The notes: generated from the sequence alone by a model not told the origin. A stretch of DNA of 64,000 nt from Silvibacterium bohemicum (GCF_001006305.1 NZ_LBHJ01000004.1:124001-188000); one strand, 5' to 3'. Shown: positions 53,423 to 64,000, counted from the first letter of the stretch. A program made the numbers and translations.

Positions 53423-53617
53423 AGGTTCCGGAGACCTCGAGTCGCCGTCACCGGTCGCAGAACCGGCTCGGTCAGCTTCAGGATATGCCCGTGACAGGCC
53501 GCAACCCAAACAAAAAGTGGTAACACAAGTTGTTGAGGGGTACCCGATTCGAGGGATTACCAAAGCAGCATCAGGGGCTCACCGTATCGTTTGCCCCTGA
53601 TAACGGCAGAGCTATTG

Positions 53618-55063
<1,446 letters not shown>

Positions 55064-55262
55064 GGAGAACTCCCGAAGCAGTCGGAACCCTGCTTCATTA
55101 GACGTAGTATGCGCCCAATTGTTGCGGGGTGTCATCCGGCTGCATGCCGCGGAGCGGACGAATTTCGCCTGTTTTCATGGGATCAAGCAGTTTGAACCGA
55201 TGAGGCCGGGGGGAACTCCCCGAGTTCTCCACCCAGCCTCGCCGCAGATGTTTTCTGCGCGC

Positions 55263-56270
55263 CTACTGGTCGAGCGAAAACTGATAGGCCACGATCTCTT
55301 TCAGCTTTTCATAGGGCAGCTCGCCGTTGGCTACTTCGCCTACGGGAATCTGGCGGCCGTTGATGAAGAGCATCGGCGTCTCGTTCACGTTTAGATCGCG
55401 AGCCAGCTTCACTGAGGCATCGACAGGAGTTTTCCCGGCGCTGGTGTAGCTGCAGGAGCCGATCTTGGCGGGGTCCAATCCGGCTTTCGTGACAGCTTCG
55501 CCAAGCGCAGCGTCGGAACCCTCCGGAGTCAGATTCTGCTGATTCGCGAAAACAGCGTCAGCATATTTGAAGAACGCCGCGTCGCCTCCCTGCTGCGCGA
55601 CACAAACACCATAGGCCGCAGCCTTGTAGGCCTCGCTGTGAATGGAGACCAGCGGGAAGTTCTCAAATACAAAGCGCGCGTTGGGGAAATCCTGAACGAG
55701 CCGTTCGATGGTCGGCTGCACCGCCTTGCAGTGCGGGCATTGAAAATCGGCAAACTCGACGAACTCGAACTTCTTGTCGCTGGCTCCGCGGCTGGGACCG
55801 GCGGCCCGCTCCTGCAGGGCGCGGCGAGTTTCGGCATAAGGATGCGCACCGAAGGGGAGCACCTCGTTGGCGATAAGGTGATTGCCGTCAGGAGTTACGT
55901 AGAAGACCAGCGGAGCAATCTGCTGCGCATTGCTTTTCTGCGCCACATAGATAGTAACTTTGCTGACGTTCGGCGCGGGCGTGGGTTCAATTGCGAAGAC
56001 CTCCCATACGCGGTCGGTGTCGTATCCCCAGGAAATCTTCAGGAACTGCTCTACGGTTTCGCGAGTCGGCGTGGTGGCAGAAAAATTGTTGGGGCCGACG
56101 GGCGGAAACTGCGGCGCAGAAGTTGCGGGAGCTGGAGTTGGAGCAGCGGGAGCCTCCTGCGCGTAAAGGAAAGACCCATGAGTCGCGCTCACCAGCAGCG
56201 CTCCGGCAAGTGCAGACCTCAGAAACATCTTCGTCACACCCGTGCTCGACAGACGCAGAACAACACCCAT
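55263..56270 (-). CDS. DsbA-family thioredoxin-like protein
   Basis: Exported thiol-disulfide oxidoreductase-like protein of 335 residues. ATG 56270 has GAGGGAAAG just upstream; a second start at 56228 is possible. After a signal peptide and Ala/Pro linker, residues 60-155 form an extra N-terminal domain (ETVEQFLKISWGYD, IYVAQKSNAQQIAPLVFYVTPDG). The thioredoxin fold follows with FADFQCPHCKAV (CPHC at 178-181) and the cis-proline in NETPMLFING. Similar to acidobacterial DsbA/vitamin-K-reductase-associated proteins; substrate unknown. Confidence 0.88.
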   Translation of the reverse strand: MGVVLRLSSTGVTKMFLRSALAGALLVSATHGSFLYAQEAPAAPTPAPATSAPQFPPVGPNNFSATTPTRETVEQFLKISWGYDTDRVWEVFAIEPTPAPNVSKVTIYVAQKSNAQQIAPLVFYVTPDGNHLIANEVLPFGAHPYAETRRALQERAAGPSRGASDKKFEFVEFADFQCPHCKAVQPTIERLVQDFPNARFVFENFPLVSIHSEAYKAAAYGVCVAQQGGDAAFFKYADAVFANQQNLTPEGSDAALGEAVTKAGLDPAKIGSCSYTSAGKTPVDASVKLARDLNVNETPMLFINGRQIPVGEVANGELPYEKLKEIVAYQFSLDQ

Positions 56271-56296
56271 CTTTCCCTCTTCCTTTTCGACTTCGC

Positions 56297-57946
56297 TTAT
56301 ACCTGAACTTTGACGGCGATGGGGAAACGGCGGCCCATTCCGAATGCCTTTGCGGTGACTTTCAGTACCGGCGCTGCCTGCTGCCGTTTGTACTCGCTGC
56401 GTTCCACCAGTTTGACGACCTTGCGCACCATTTCGAGATCAAGGTTGTGGGAGGCTGCGATGGCCTCGGGCGTTTCGTAGCGCTCGACGTAGGCCTCGAG
56501 AATGGGATCGAGGATCTCATAGGGCGGCAGCGAGTCGGTGTCTTTCTGATCGGGCCGCAGCTCGGCGGAGGGCGGCTTCTCGATGATCGACTCGGGAATG
56601 ATTTCCCCGTCACGGTTCACATAGCGGCAGAGCTCATAAACCTCGGTCTTGAGCACATCTCCGATCACAGCGAGCGCGCCAACCATGTCGCCGTAAAGAG
56701 TGCAGTAACCGGTCGACATCTCGCTCTTGTTGCCGGTGGTTAGCACCAGCGCGTTGAACTTGTTAGAGAGCGCCATGAGCAGGTTGCCGCGAATACGCGA
56801 TTGAATATTTTCTTCCGTAATGTCGGGCTGGAGACCGGCGAAGAGCGGGCCAAGCGACTTATTGTATTCGGCGAAGAGGTCGGAGATGCCGATCAGCTCG
56901 AAGCGAATGCCGAGATTCTCGGCGAGATGGCGGGCGTCGTCGATTGAGCCTTGCGACGAATAAGGGCTGGGCATGCCGATGGCCAGTACATTTTCTTTGC
57001 CGAGCGCCTCAACGGCGATCGCGGCTACCAGGGCTGAATCAATGCCGCCGCTCAGTCCAATGATGGCTTTCGAGAAGCCGCACTTGCGCACGTAGTCGCG
57101 TGTGCCGGTGACAAGTGCATAGAAAATGGCTTCGTGTTCCGACGCGGATTTCGAGGTGTGCAGATCGCCGGTGAGCGCCTGGGTATCGATGAAGATCAGA
57201 TCCTCTTCGAAGGACTTGGCCTGGGCGATCACCTCGCCGTCGCGATTGAGTGAAATGCTCGATCCATCGAAGATGAGGCTGTCGTTGCCGCCGACCTGAT
57301 TCACCATGAGCACCGGCGCATGGTGACGGCGGGCGATGGCAGCCAGCATTCGCTGGCGCGTCTCACGCTTGTCGCGCCAGTAAGGCGACGCTGAGATGTT
57401 GAGGATAAGGTTGCCGCCGGCGCGCATCAGCTCTTCGATGGGATCGACTGTGTAGAGACGATTCTCCCAGAAGCTCTTGTCGTTCCACGCATCTTCGCAG
57501 ATGGTGAGCGCGACGTTCTCTCCGTTAAGACAGAAGAGCCTTTGTTTTTCTGTGGGAGCAAAATAACGCTGCTCGTCGAAGACGTCGTAGAACGGGAGCA
57601 GCATCTTGGATTGCACAAACTCGATGTGCCCGTTGCGCAGCAGCGCAGCCGAGTTGCGAACGTGCTTGCCGCTCCCGTGGGGAGCGGGCGTGACGTATCC
57701 AAGAATGATAGCGATGGAGCTGTTGGCTGTCTTCGCGGCGATCTCTTCGACGACCTGCCCTGCGCGGGCCACAAAGGCCGGCTTCTCGAGCAGGTCTGCG
57801 GGCCAGTATCCGCTGACGGAGAGCTCGGAGAAGATGACCAGATCCGCCCCGCCCTGCTGCGCGCGAGCGGTGAAATCGAGGATTTTGCGGGCGTTTCCGT
57901 CGAAGTCACCGACGGTGGGGTTCATCTGGGCTAGCGCGATCTTCAC
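56297..57946 (-). CDS. nadE: glutamine-dependent NAD+ synthetase
   Basis: Last step of NAD synthesis: amidation of deamido-NAD using glutamine. The 549-residue protein has an N-terminal nitrilase-type glutaminase domain with E41, K114 and C150 (ALTICEDAW), and a C-terminal synthetase domain with the P-loop SGGIDSA (299-305) and TGNKSEMSTGY. The length fits the two-domain bacterial form that uses glutamine directly. It lies 26 bases upstream of the DsbA-like gene on the same strand. Confidence 0.96.
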   Translation of the reverse strand: MKIALAQMNPTVGDFDGNARKILDFTARAQQGGADLVIFSELSVSGYWPADLLEKPAFVARAGQVVEEIAAKTANSSIAIILGYVTPAPHGSGKHVRNSAALLRNGHIEFVQSKMLLPFYDVFDEQRYFAPTEKQRLFCLNGENVALTICEDAWNDKSFWENRLYTVDPIEELMRAGGNLILNISASPYWRDKRETRQRMLAAIARRHHAPVLMVNQVGGNDSLIFDGSSISLNRDGEVIAQAKSFEEDLIFIDTQALTGDLHTSKSASEHEAIFYALVTGTRDYVRKCGFSKAIIGLSGGIDSALVAAIAVEALGKENVLAIGMPSPYSSQGSIDDARHLAENLGIRFELIGISDLFAEYNKSLGPLFAGLQPDITEENIQSRIRGNLLMALSNKFNALVLTTGNKSEMSTGYCTLYGDMVGALAVIGDVLKTEVYELCRYVNRDGEIIPESIIEKPPSAELRPDQKDTDSLPPYEILDPILEAYVERYETPEAIAASHNLDLEMVRKVVKLVERSEYKRQQAAPVLKVTAKAFGMGRRFPIAVKVQV

Positions 57947-57985
57947 AGCTCCAGTGTAACAACCGCGGCATTTATTGCAGGAGCG

Positions 57986-59209
57986 TCAGTGGGCGACGAA
58001 AACTTCCCGCTCATCGTTAATGACGAGTTCGCCGACCCGCGTCCTGCCAACCAGCAGGGTCACGAGTGCCACGAGAGCCGTGCCCGCCATGAGGGTGATA
58101 ACTGCCTGAACACCGAGCAAGCCGATGCCCATGGAGATGAGCGCGCCGATGCCCGTCTGCAGAAATCCCATTAGCGCAGAAGCACGGCCGGCGTCGCGCG
58201 AGAACGGCCCCAGGGCGATAGCGGCTCCATTCGGATAGGTGAATCCGATGCAGGCGAGAAAGACAAAAAACAACGCCAGCGTTCCTTTCAAATCCACGAC
58301 ATGAGCGCGGGCGCCGAGCACGAAGCCGACTCCAATGAAAACCTGCATCACCAGCGCGGCAAGAAAAATCCCCTGACTGCTGTAACGGCGCAGGAGGAAG
58401 ACATTCACATTGTTGCCGCCGATGAAGCCCATCACCAGCACCGCGAAGGTGATGCCAAAGGCTTTCGTGCCCATGTGAAAGCCGTCCATGAAGATGACCG
58501 GCGAGCCGGCCACAAAAGTGAACAATCCTGCGAAGGAAAAGGCTCCGGCCAAAGTGTACGTAAGGAACTGCGGATTACGGAAAATATTCCAAAAACCGAA
58601 AAAGATAGGCCCTGGACGCAGAGAGACGGAGTGGTCTGGGCGATGGCCTTCGGGCAGGAAGAAAAATGTAACCACGAGAATGACAAATGCGATGGCTGCG
58701 AGCAAAACGAAGATCCAGTGCCAGCCGAGACCCGCCATCATGGCGCTGCCGATGGTCGGAGCCAGAAGCGGCGAGGTGCCGATCATCAAGAAGAGCAGCG
58801 AGAAGATCTTGGCGCTCTCTTTCGCCGGGAAAAAATCTCGCACCATGGCAATGGCGCCGACCTGGGCTACGCATCCGCCCAGCGCTTCGAGAAAGCGAAG
58901 TGCGATGAATGTTCTGAGGTTGGGAGCCAGTGCGCAGCCTACTGAACAGAGAATGTAGACAACGAGTCCTACATAGAGCGGCTTTTTTCTACCGAAACGG
59001 TCGAGCATCGGGCCATAAATCAGCTGGCCCAGCGCAAAGCCGACAAAATACGTCGAGAGCGAAAGGGAGATGGCCGAGGTGGTGGTGCCGAACTCCGCCG
59101 CAATACGCGCGAATGCCGGCAGATACATGTCGATGGCGAACGGCGTGACCACGCACAGGGAGCCGAGCAGCACGATGATCCAGGTAAGGTTGTGTTTCGA
59201 AGAGGCCAT
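57986..59209 (-). CDS. Bcr/CflA-family drug-resistance MFS transporter
   Basis: Twelve-span major facilitator exporter of 407 residues. TPFAIDMYLPAF near the N terminus and YGPMLDRFGRKKPLYVG (motif A) are typical of the Bcr/CflA group, as is the loop FSRDAGRASALMGFLQ. Members export bicyclomycin, chloramphenicol, sulfonamides or amino acids; the substrate cannot be read here. It lies 39 bases upstream of nadE on the same strand. Confidence 0.92.
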   Translation of the reverse strand: MASSKHNLTWIIVLLGSLCVVTPFAIDMYLPAFARIAAEFGTTTSAISLSLSTYFVGFALGQLIYGPMLDRFGRKKPLYVGLVVYILCSVGCALAPNLRTFIALRFLEALGGCVAQVGAIAMVRDFFPAKESAKIFSLLFLMIGTSPLLAPTIGSAMMAGLGWHWIFVLLAAIAFVILVVTFFFLPEGHRPDHSVSLRPGPIFFGFWNIFRNPQFLTYTLAGAFSFAGLFTFVAGSPVIFMDGFHMGTKAFGITFAVLVMGFIGGNNVNVFLLRRYSSQGIFLAALVMQVFIGVGFVLGARAHVVDLKGTLALFFVFLACIGFTYPNGAAIALGPFSRDAGRASALMGFLQTGIGALISMGIGLLGVQAVITLMAGTALVALVTLLVGRTRVGELVINDEREVFVAH

Positions 59210-59330
59210 CCGCGCCAGATCTGCTCCGTGGAAAATTCCGGTGAAATTGTCGGTTGAGTTAGGAGGCGTTGTTCAGGCCCGCCGGCACCGAACGCTTTCT
59301 ACATTGGATAACAACAATCCCTCGCGGGAT

Positions 59331-59813
59331 TCATTCCGCATACGAAGCGCTTTCCTGCACACATTCCTCTTGCACCCGCTCCCAGACGAGCTGCGCGACC
59401 ATGGTGTGTCTCGCCTGCTTGAGCGGGCCGGTGCGAAGCGTTAGCCGATCGCCCTCGAACTTGTAATTCCTCACCTCAGGGCGGCCGACCCAGTGAGGAA
59501 AGAGGCTGGCTTCGACATGATGAATCACCTTATCGCCTTCGATCGTGTAACGGCCGGTATAGGCGATGTAGCTGCGGTTGCGGCGGGGACGGTCTGTTGA
59601 GGCAGGGTCGGGGCTGATGCGCTCGATGACTCCGCGCTTGCGGCGGGCCGGCCCCAGATTACCGCTCATGTAACCCTCAGCTGAATAGATGAGGTAGCCG
59701 CGCACGTCCGTGCCCCAGGGCTTTTCAATCACCCCATCATCGTGAACGAAAGAATAATCGAGGAGCCGCCAGGTTCCAATGAAATCTGCTGTGGTGGCCG
59801 GAGAGGTCGTCAT
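59331..59813 (-). CDS. lipocalin-like domain protein
   Basis: Cytoplasmic 160-residue beta-barrel protein of the lipocalin_5 type. The opening FIGTWRLLDYSF and the pattern GYLIYSAEGYMSGNL are characteristic, as is YTGRYTIEGDKVIHHVE. Ligand unknown. Its ATG at 59813 is 11 bases after the stop of the ABC ATPase gene, so both are likely in one transcript. Confidence 0.85.
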   Translation of the reverse strand: MTTSPATTADFIGTWRLLDYSFVHDDGVIEKPWGTDVRGYLIYSAEGYMSGNLGPARRKRGVIERISPDPASTDRPRRNRSYIAYTGRYTIEGDKVIHHVEASLFPHWVGRPEVRNYKFEGDRLTLRTGPLKQARHTMVAQLVWERVQEECVQESASYAE

Positions 59814-59824
59814 GCGTCAAGAAT

Positions 59825-60745
59825 TTAGGCTTTGGGTAGAACCAGGGCGTCGAGGTCGAGGAACTGCCTGAGAATTTCGTCGTCGGAGGCTTTCATCTCG
59901 TCCATGGTGCCAAAGAAATGAGCCTTGGCCTGATGCAGGAAGAGCACGCGGTCGGCGAGGCGCTCGGCGAAGCGCATGTCGTGGGTCACGACGATGCTGG
60001 TCAGGCGCAGCTGATGCTTCAGCTTTTGAATCAGGTCGCCGAGGAGGCGGCCGATCAGAGGATCGACCATAGTGGTTGGCTCGTCATAGAGAATCGCATC
60101 GGGCTGCGCGGAAAGGGCGCGCGCAATCGCCACGGAGCGCTTCATGCCGGTGGAGAGATCGGAGGGCAGCAGTTCGGTCATTCCGGAGACGCCCACCATA
60201 TCGAGAAGTCCGTTGACGATTTGCTGGATCTGGTCCTCGGCCAGTTCGCGGCGCTCACGTAACGGAAAGGCCACGTTTTCGCCAACACTCAGCGAATCGA
60301 AGAGCGCGCCGTTCTGGAAGACCATGGTGACCTTGCGGCGCACCTGCTGCATCTGTTCTTCGGAATAGCCGCAGATATTCTGGCCGGCAACCAGAATTTT
60401 TCCGGAATCGGGCCTGAGAAAACCCATGATCTGCTGCAGCGAAACCGACTTGCCCACGCCGCTTCGGCCGAGAATGCAGAGGGTTTCACCCGGCTTGACG
60501 AAAAAACTGACATTATCGAGCACGGTGAGGTTGCCGAAGGACTTCGATACCTTGTCGAAAGCAATATAGGGCGCGTTGTCGTCGACACGCGCGATCTCTG
60601 AGTGCCCGTTGCCGTAAGTGCCGCCATTGCGGCCGTTGCTGGCGCCGACGGTTTCGATTTCCGGTAAACCCGGTTCCTGATGGGGATTGCTCGCCAAAAA
60701 ATCGCTCCTCACTCCAGAGTAAGGCAAAAGCTCAAATGCCGTCAT
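59825..60745 (-). CDS. mlaF: MlaF-like ABC transporter ATPase
   Basis: ATP-binding subunit of an Mla/Ttg2-type phospholipid transporter. The domain starts near residue 60 (YIAFDKVSKSFGNLTVLDNVSF-type opening), with Walker A GRSGVGKS (93-100), Q-loop FQNGALFDSLSV and Walker B AILYDEP (217-223). The signature LSTGM replaces LSGGM/Q. An N-terminal tail of about 58 polar residues is extra. Permease (MlaE) and MCE (MlaD) genes are not adjacent. ATG 60745 is chosen; upstream codons lack features. Confidence 0.85.
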   Translation of the reverse strand: MTAFELLPYSGVRSDFLASNPHQEPGLPEIETVGASNGRNGGTYGNGHSEIARVDDNAPYIAFDKVSKSFGNLTVLDNVSFFVKPGETLCILGRSGVGKSVSLQQIMGFLRPDSGKILVAGQNICGYSEEQMQQVRRKVTMVFQNGALFDSLSVGENVAFPLRERRELAEDQIQQIVNGLLDMVGVSGMTELLPSDLSTGMKRSVAIARALSAQPDAILYDEPTTMVDPLIGRLLGDLIQKLKHQLRLTSIVVTHDMRFAERLADRVLFLHQAKAHFFGTMDEMKASDDEILRQFLDLDALVLPKA

Positions 60746-60965
60746 AGCGATTCGATAAGCCTTTTGGTAACGAATCGATGAAACCCGATTGAGCCCCGCG
60801 ATTACCTCTCTGGGCTTTGCGAATCCGGCGCGAGCCATTTATCCGGACACAGGGACGTTGAATTTTTTGCAGGGTCGTAATTATCAGCTGCCTTTTTGCA
60901 CCAAAATCGCGGTTTCCAGAGTCCTATGGAAGGTCATCCGGCCACGGGGAGAACTTTTTTCGAAA

Positions 60966-61976
60966 ATGCGCATCAGATTGCTCTTTTCCATCTTAATGAT
61001 CTGTGCGCTCGTGCAGCATCTGCCGGCTCAGCAAGTCTCTGCGCCCGAACCACAAACCGGAACCATCGTGGGCACGATAACGGATGTGCGAAGCGACATC
61101 ATTCCGGAGGCGGCTGTCTCCCTCGAGAGCCAGGACTCGGATAGCCCGTTGACGCCCGCGGCGAAGGTAGCTGCAAACGACAACGGTTTTTTCATCATCA
61201 ACTACGTTCGACCAGGTATCGCCTATCACCTCGTTGTGAGCGCCACCGGATTCGCGCCGTGGACCTCGCCGTCCATCACGCTGCAGCCAGGGCAATATCT
61301 GGAGCTTTCGAAGATCACGCTGCAGGTTGCCGCGTCGATAACCACGGTGACCGCCGTCCTGAGCCCGGAAGAGATCGCTACCGAACAGGTTCACATCGAA
61401 GAGAAGCAGCGTGTTCTGGGCTTCGTCCCCAATTTTTACGTGGTCTATGACCAGCATCCTGCGCCGCTCACCGCGAAGCTGAAATTCCAGCTGGCTCTGC
61501 ACACTTCGATCGATCCGGTCACATTCCTCGGCGCGGCTTTCATATCGGCCGTCGATCAGGCAGGCGACACGCCCGATTACGGGCAAGGGGCGAAGGGATA
61601 CGCCCAGCGCTTCGGAGCCAACTACACCAACGGTGTAACCGACATCCTCTTCGGCGGAGCGATTTTGCCGTCGCTCCTGCACCAGGACCCACGCTATTAC
61701 TATCAGGGAACGGGAACGACGAAGTCGCGACTGCGCCACGCGCTCACCAGCTCCATTATCTGCAAGGGCGACAACGGTAAACCGGAGTTTAATTTTTCCA
61801 GCATCGGCGGCTTTCTTATCTCGGGAGCCATCGCCGAGAGCTACTATCCGGAGAGAAATCGCGGACCGGGCTTGGTTTTCAACACCACTGCCATTGATAT
61901 TGCCGCAAACATGGCGAACGGCGTAATTCAAGAATTTCTCTTGCGCCATCTCACCCCCTCGGCCAAAAAGCCCTAG
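60966..61976 (+). CDS. exported carboxypeptidase-regulatory-like domain protein
   Basis: Secreted protein of 336 residues. ATG 60966 opens a signal peptide (FSILMICALVQHLPAQQ). A carboxypeptidase-regulatory-like beta sandwich follows (about 30-125: GTIVGTITDVRSDIIPEAAV, GFFIINYVRPGIAYHLVV). The second half has no domain I can name (VLGFVPNFYVVYDQ, LLHQDPRYYYQGTGT, GGFLISGAIAESYYPE). The same two-part layout occurs in uncharacterised acidobacterial proteins. It diverges from the MlaF-like gene across 220 bp. Confidence 0.82.
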   Translation: MRIRLLFSILMICALVQHLPAQQVSAPEPQTGTIVGTITDVRSDIIPEAAVSLESQDSDSPLTPAAKVAANDNGFFIINYVRPGIAYHLVVSATGFAPWTSPSITLQPGQYLELSKITLQVAASITTVTAVLSPEEIATEQVHIEEKQRVLGFVPNFYVVYDQHPAPLTAKLKFQLALHTSIDPVTFLGAAFISAVDQAGDTPDYGQGAKGYAQRFGANYTNGVTDILFGGAILPSLLHQDPRYYYQGTGTTKSRLRHALTSSIICKGDNGKPEFNFSSIGGFLISGAIAESYYPERNRGPGLVFNTTAIDIAANMANGVIQEFLLRHLTPSAKKP

Positions 61977-62044
61977 AACGGATCGGCAGAACCTTCTGGC
62001 TGCCTACTCTGCGCCCGCGGAGACATTTCGAAATCAATTCTCTC

Positions 62045-62677
62045 TCAAGATCCGTTAGCCCGCGCCAGATCTGCAGGTGTGTTGAGGTTCTCAAACCACG
62101 TGTGGGCTGGTGGACTGTGAGGCCAATCCTCACTCGGCAAAGACCCGCTCCGCTGCGCGGCTGCAACATGTTCAATCTGAAAGTTGTCGATGGACATGTG
62201 TTCCGCCTGCGCGGCCTGTGCGATGACGCGCATCACCTTGCCGTCGCCTTGAGAGAGCGCTGCGCTTATATGCGCAAGCAGGCGGCGGTGATAGACAGCG
62301 CAGAGCGGCTGGGGATGGCCGCTGTGCCAGGGGATGGTGGCCGCGGCATCAGCGATTGCAGAACGTGCGGCCATCCAGCGCAGAAACTCCACGGGGAGAC
62401 GTGGAAGATCGACGGGCAGGAAAAGATTCAGATCGGCATCGGTGAGGCTCAGCGCGGCCTCGATACCGCCGAGAGGTCCGCGGGCCGGAATGTTGTCAGG
62501 GATGACGGGAGCGAAACGCGCCAGATCGGGCCGCACGCCGAGGATGCGCGGCGTGAAGCCCAGACTGCGCAGCTTGTCGAGCGCATGCTCGATGAGCGGG
62601 CGGCCTCGCCACTCAAGGAGAGCCTTATCCCGCCCCATGCGCGAGCTCAGGCCGCCGGCGAGGACGAAGGCGTTCAT
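62045..62677 (-). CDS. mobA: molybdenum cofactor guanylyltransferase
   Basis: Attaches GMP to molybdopterin to give the guanine dinucleotide cofactor. The nucleotide-binding motif LAGGLSSRMGRDKALL and the metal motif LPVDLPRLP are clear, with RGPLGGIEAAL between. About 210 residues from ATG 62677, 4 bases after the stop of the aldo-keto reductase gene. No other molybdopterin gene is nearby. Confidence 0.92.
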   Translation of the reverse strand: MNAFVLAGGLSSRMGRDKALLEWRGRPLIEHALDKLRSLGFTPRILGVRPDLARFAPVIPDNIPARGPLGGIEAALSLTDADLNLFLPVDLPRLPVEFLRWMAARSAIADAAATIPWHSGHPQPLCAVYHRRLLAHISAALSQGDGKVMRVIAQAAQAEHMSIDNFQIEHVAAAQRSGSLPSEDWPHSPPAHTWFENLNTPADLARANGS

Positions 62678-62681
62678 CGCG

Positions 62682-63713
62682 CTATTCTGTGCCTTCGCGG
62701 GCGCCCTTCCAAAGATCGAGTTCGCCTTCCCGCGCATAGCTATCGATCTCTTTCAGCTCGGCATCGCCGAAGTCGAGTTTCTTCACCGCATCGAGCGAGT
62801 CGTCAAGCTGCGCAACATTGCGCGCCCCGATGAGAGCCGAGGTGACGCGATGGTCGCGCAGCACCCAGGCAATCGCCATCTGCGCCAGCGTCTGGCCCCG
62901 GCCTTTTGCGATTTCATTGAGGGAGCGGACGCGCTTGAGGTTTTCCTCGCTGAGATGCTCCTTCTGCAAGGAGCCTTCGGCCTTGGCCCGTGAGTTCTCC
63001 GGAATCCCGTGAAGGTATTTGTTGGTGAGCAATCCTTGTGCGAGCGGCGAAAACGCGATGCAGCCCACGCCGAGCTCGTCCAACGTAGCGAGCAGGCCGT
63101 GCTCGATCCAGCGATTAAGCATGGAGTAGGAGGGCTGATGAATGAGCAGCGGCACGCCGGCGCTCTTGAGAATCTGCGCCGCCTCCCGGGTGCGTTCAGG
63201 GCTGTAGGACGAGATGCCCACATAAAGCGCCTTGCCCTGATGGACAGCGGAGGCCAGTGCGCCCATGGTTTCTTCGAGCGGCACATCCATGCTGGGTCGG
63301 TGCGAATAGAAGATGTCGACGTAGTCGAGGCCCATGCGCTCAAGGCTCTCGTCGAGCGAGGCGAGCAGATACTTGCGCGAGCCGCCGATGCCGTAGGGGC
63401 CGGGCCACATGTCCCATCCCGCCTTGGAGGAGATAAGCAGCTCGTTGCGCAGGCCGCGGAAATCCTTGCGCAAAATCTCGCCAAAGTTTTCTTCTGCCGA
63501 GCCGTAAGGCGGGCCGTAGTTGTTGGCTAGATCGAAGTGCGTAACGCCGCGGTCGAAGGCGCGGCGGATGACGGCGCGGCCGGTTTCGAAGACGTCGGCG
63601 CCGCCGAAGTTCTGCCATAGGCCGAGGGACACCGGCGGAAGGACGATGCCGGATTTTCCGCAGCGGCGGAAGGTTGCAGTGTCGTAACGCTTAGAGTCGG
63701 GAATATAAGTCAT
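62682..63713 (-). CDS. aldo/keto reductase (YghZ-type)
   Basis: NADPH-dependent reductase of 343 residues, closest in pattern to E. coli YghZ (L-glyceraldehyde 3-phosphate reductase). The catalytic tetrad is visible: Asp and Tyr in FDLANNYGPPYGSAEENFG, Lys in ISSKAGWDMWPGP, His in FYSHRPSMD. The NADP-binding end shows ALIGARNVAQLDDSL. It probably detoxifies methylglyoxal or other aldehydes. It leads an operon with mobA. Confidence 0.92.
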   Translation of the reverse strand: MTYIPDSKRYDTATFRRCGKSGIVLPPVSLGLWQNFGGADVFETGRAVIRRAFDRGVTHFDLANNYGPPYGSAEENFGEILRKDFRGLRNELLISSKAGWDMWPGPYGIGGSRKYLLASLDESLERMGLDYVDIFYSHRPSMDVPLEETMGALASAVHQGKALYVGISSYSPERTREAAQILKSAGVPLLIHQPSYSMLNRWIEHGLLATLDELGVGCIAFSPLAQGLLTNKYLHGIPENSRAKAEGSLQKEHLSEENLKRVRSLNEIAKGRGQTLAQMAIAWVLRDHRVTSALIGARNVAQLDDSLDAVKKLDFGDAELKEIDSYAREGELDLWKGAREGTE

Positions 63714-63812
63714 TGGTTCAGTCTCCTGATGCGCGTTGGCACGCGGTTACTTGTAGCAGCCGCCGAGAAACCACAGTTTCCTAGGCTTCGCTCGGGATGA
63801 CAATAGCAGCTA

Positions 63813-64000
63813 CTAGGCCGAGCCCAGCTTCTCGAAAAAGACGATGATCGATTCGATACCGCGGTAGTAGTTGGCGATATGGAACTTCTCGTTCGGCGCG
63901 TGGAGATTGTCGTCAGGCAGACCGAAGCCCATCATCACCGTAGGGATTTTCAGGTGGCGCTCGAAATCGCCGACGATGGGAATCGAGCCTCCGCCGCGCA
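63813..64000 (-). CDS. M20-type dipeptidase, C-terminal part
   Basis: The gene runs off the window; only the last 62 or so codons are present, ending at TAG 63815-63813. The fragment contains RGGGSIPIVGDFERHL and MMGFGLPDDNLHAPNEKFH, the conserved metal-ligand (His) end of M20 dipeptidases and carnosinase-like enzymes. The 97-bp gap to the reductase gene holds nothing clear. Confidence 0.88.
   Translation of the reverse strand, partial: RGGGSIPIVGDFERHLKIPTVMMGFGLPDDNLHAPNEKFHIANYYRGIESIIVFFEKLGSA

Overview
The window looks like chromosomal DNA of an acidobacterium (class Terriglobia, Acidobacteriaceae type). The organism call is inference from gene content: a VWFA-related protein of the kind typical of Acidobacteria, an Oar-like TonB receptor with an N-terminal carboxypeptidase-regulatory domain, Ig-repeat secreted proteins, a YXWGXW-repeat protein, and many short hairpin repeats between genes. 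The DNA is high in GC and densely coding. I saw no rRNA, tRNA, CRISPR array, transposase, prophage or replication origin.

Layout. 0.4-9 kb: an MHYT-PAS-GGDEF-EAL c-di-GMP protein, a 59-residue zinc-ribbon protein, lgt, hpt, deoC, a GAF-GAF-PP2C phosphatase and aroA. 9-16.7 kb: a VapBC toxin-antitoxin pair, signal peptidase I, a secreted repeat protein, two serine hydrolases of beta-lactamase fold, murQ, a VWFA protein and an AbrB-Doc toxin-antitoxin pair. 16.8-25.7 kb: murA, a DinB protein, a serine carboxypeptidase, a MerR regulator with a readable MerR-type promoter, an esterase, a DUF4239 protein, trmJ and mscL. 26-29.2 kb: the two subunits of a 3-oxoacid CoA-transferase on opposite, convergent strands, enclosing a MarR regulator, a START-like protein and a small membrane protein. 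29.3-33.5 kb: mtnA, a YXWGXW protein, a membrane diguanylate cyclase, a DUF3311 protein and a histidine phosphatase.

33.5-41.1 kb is the most coherent block, a B12-controlled cobalt and cobalamin locus. One cobalamin riboswitch precedes the cobalt transporter genes cbtB and cbtA. A second precedes cobN, which carries an N-terminal thioredoxin-like [2Fe-2S] ferredoxin domain. cobN overlaps a ChlI/ChlD-type AAA-VWA chelatase gene by four bases. The histidine phosphatase diverging from the first riboswitch may belong to the same pathway. Facing this block is a run on the minus strand: a Fur regulator with a readable promoter and operator, a multicopper oxidase and a large TonB-dependent receptor.

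48-64 kb: a TPR-containing lytic transglycosylase, a CuA-type cupredoxin, an ECF sigma factor with a small zinc anti-sigma factor, a JmjC-like cupin, an M48 protease with a Gly/Ser/Thr tail, a DsbA-like protein, nadE, a Bcr/CflA exporter, a lipocalin-like protein, an MlaF-like ATPase, a carboxypeptidase-regulatory domain protein, mobA, an aldo-keto reductase and the 3' end of an M20-type peptidase gene.

The best leads for something new are the ferredoxin-CobN fusion with its doubled riboswitch control, two families of dispersed intergenic hairpin repeats, the convergent CoA-transferase subunits, and several genes with apparently leaderless or non-standard starts.
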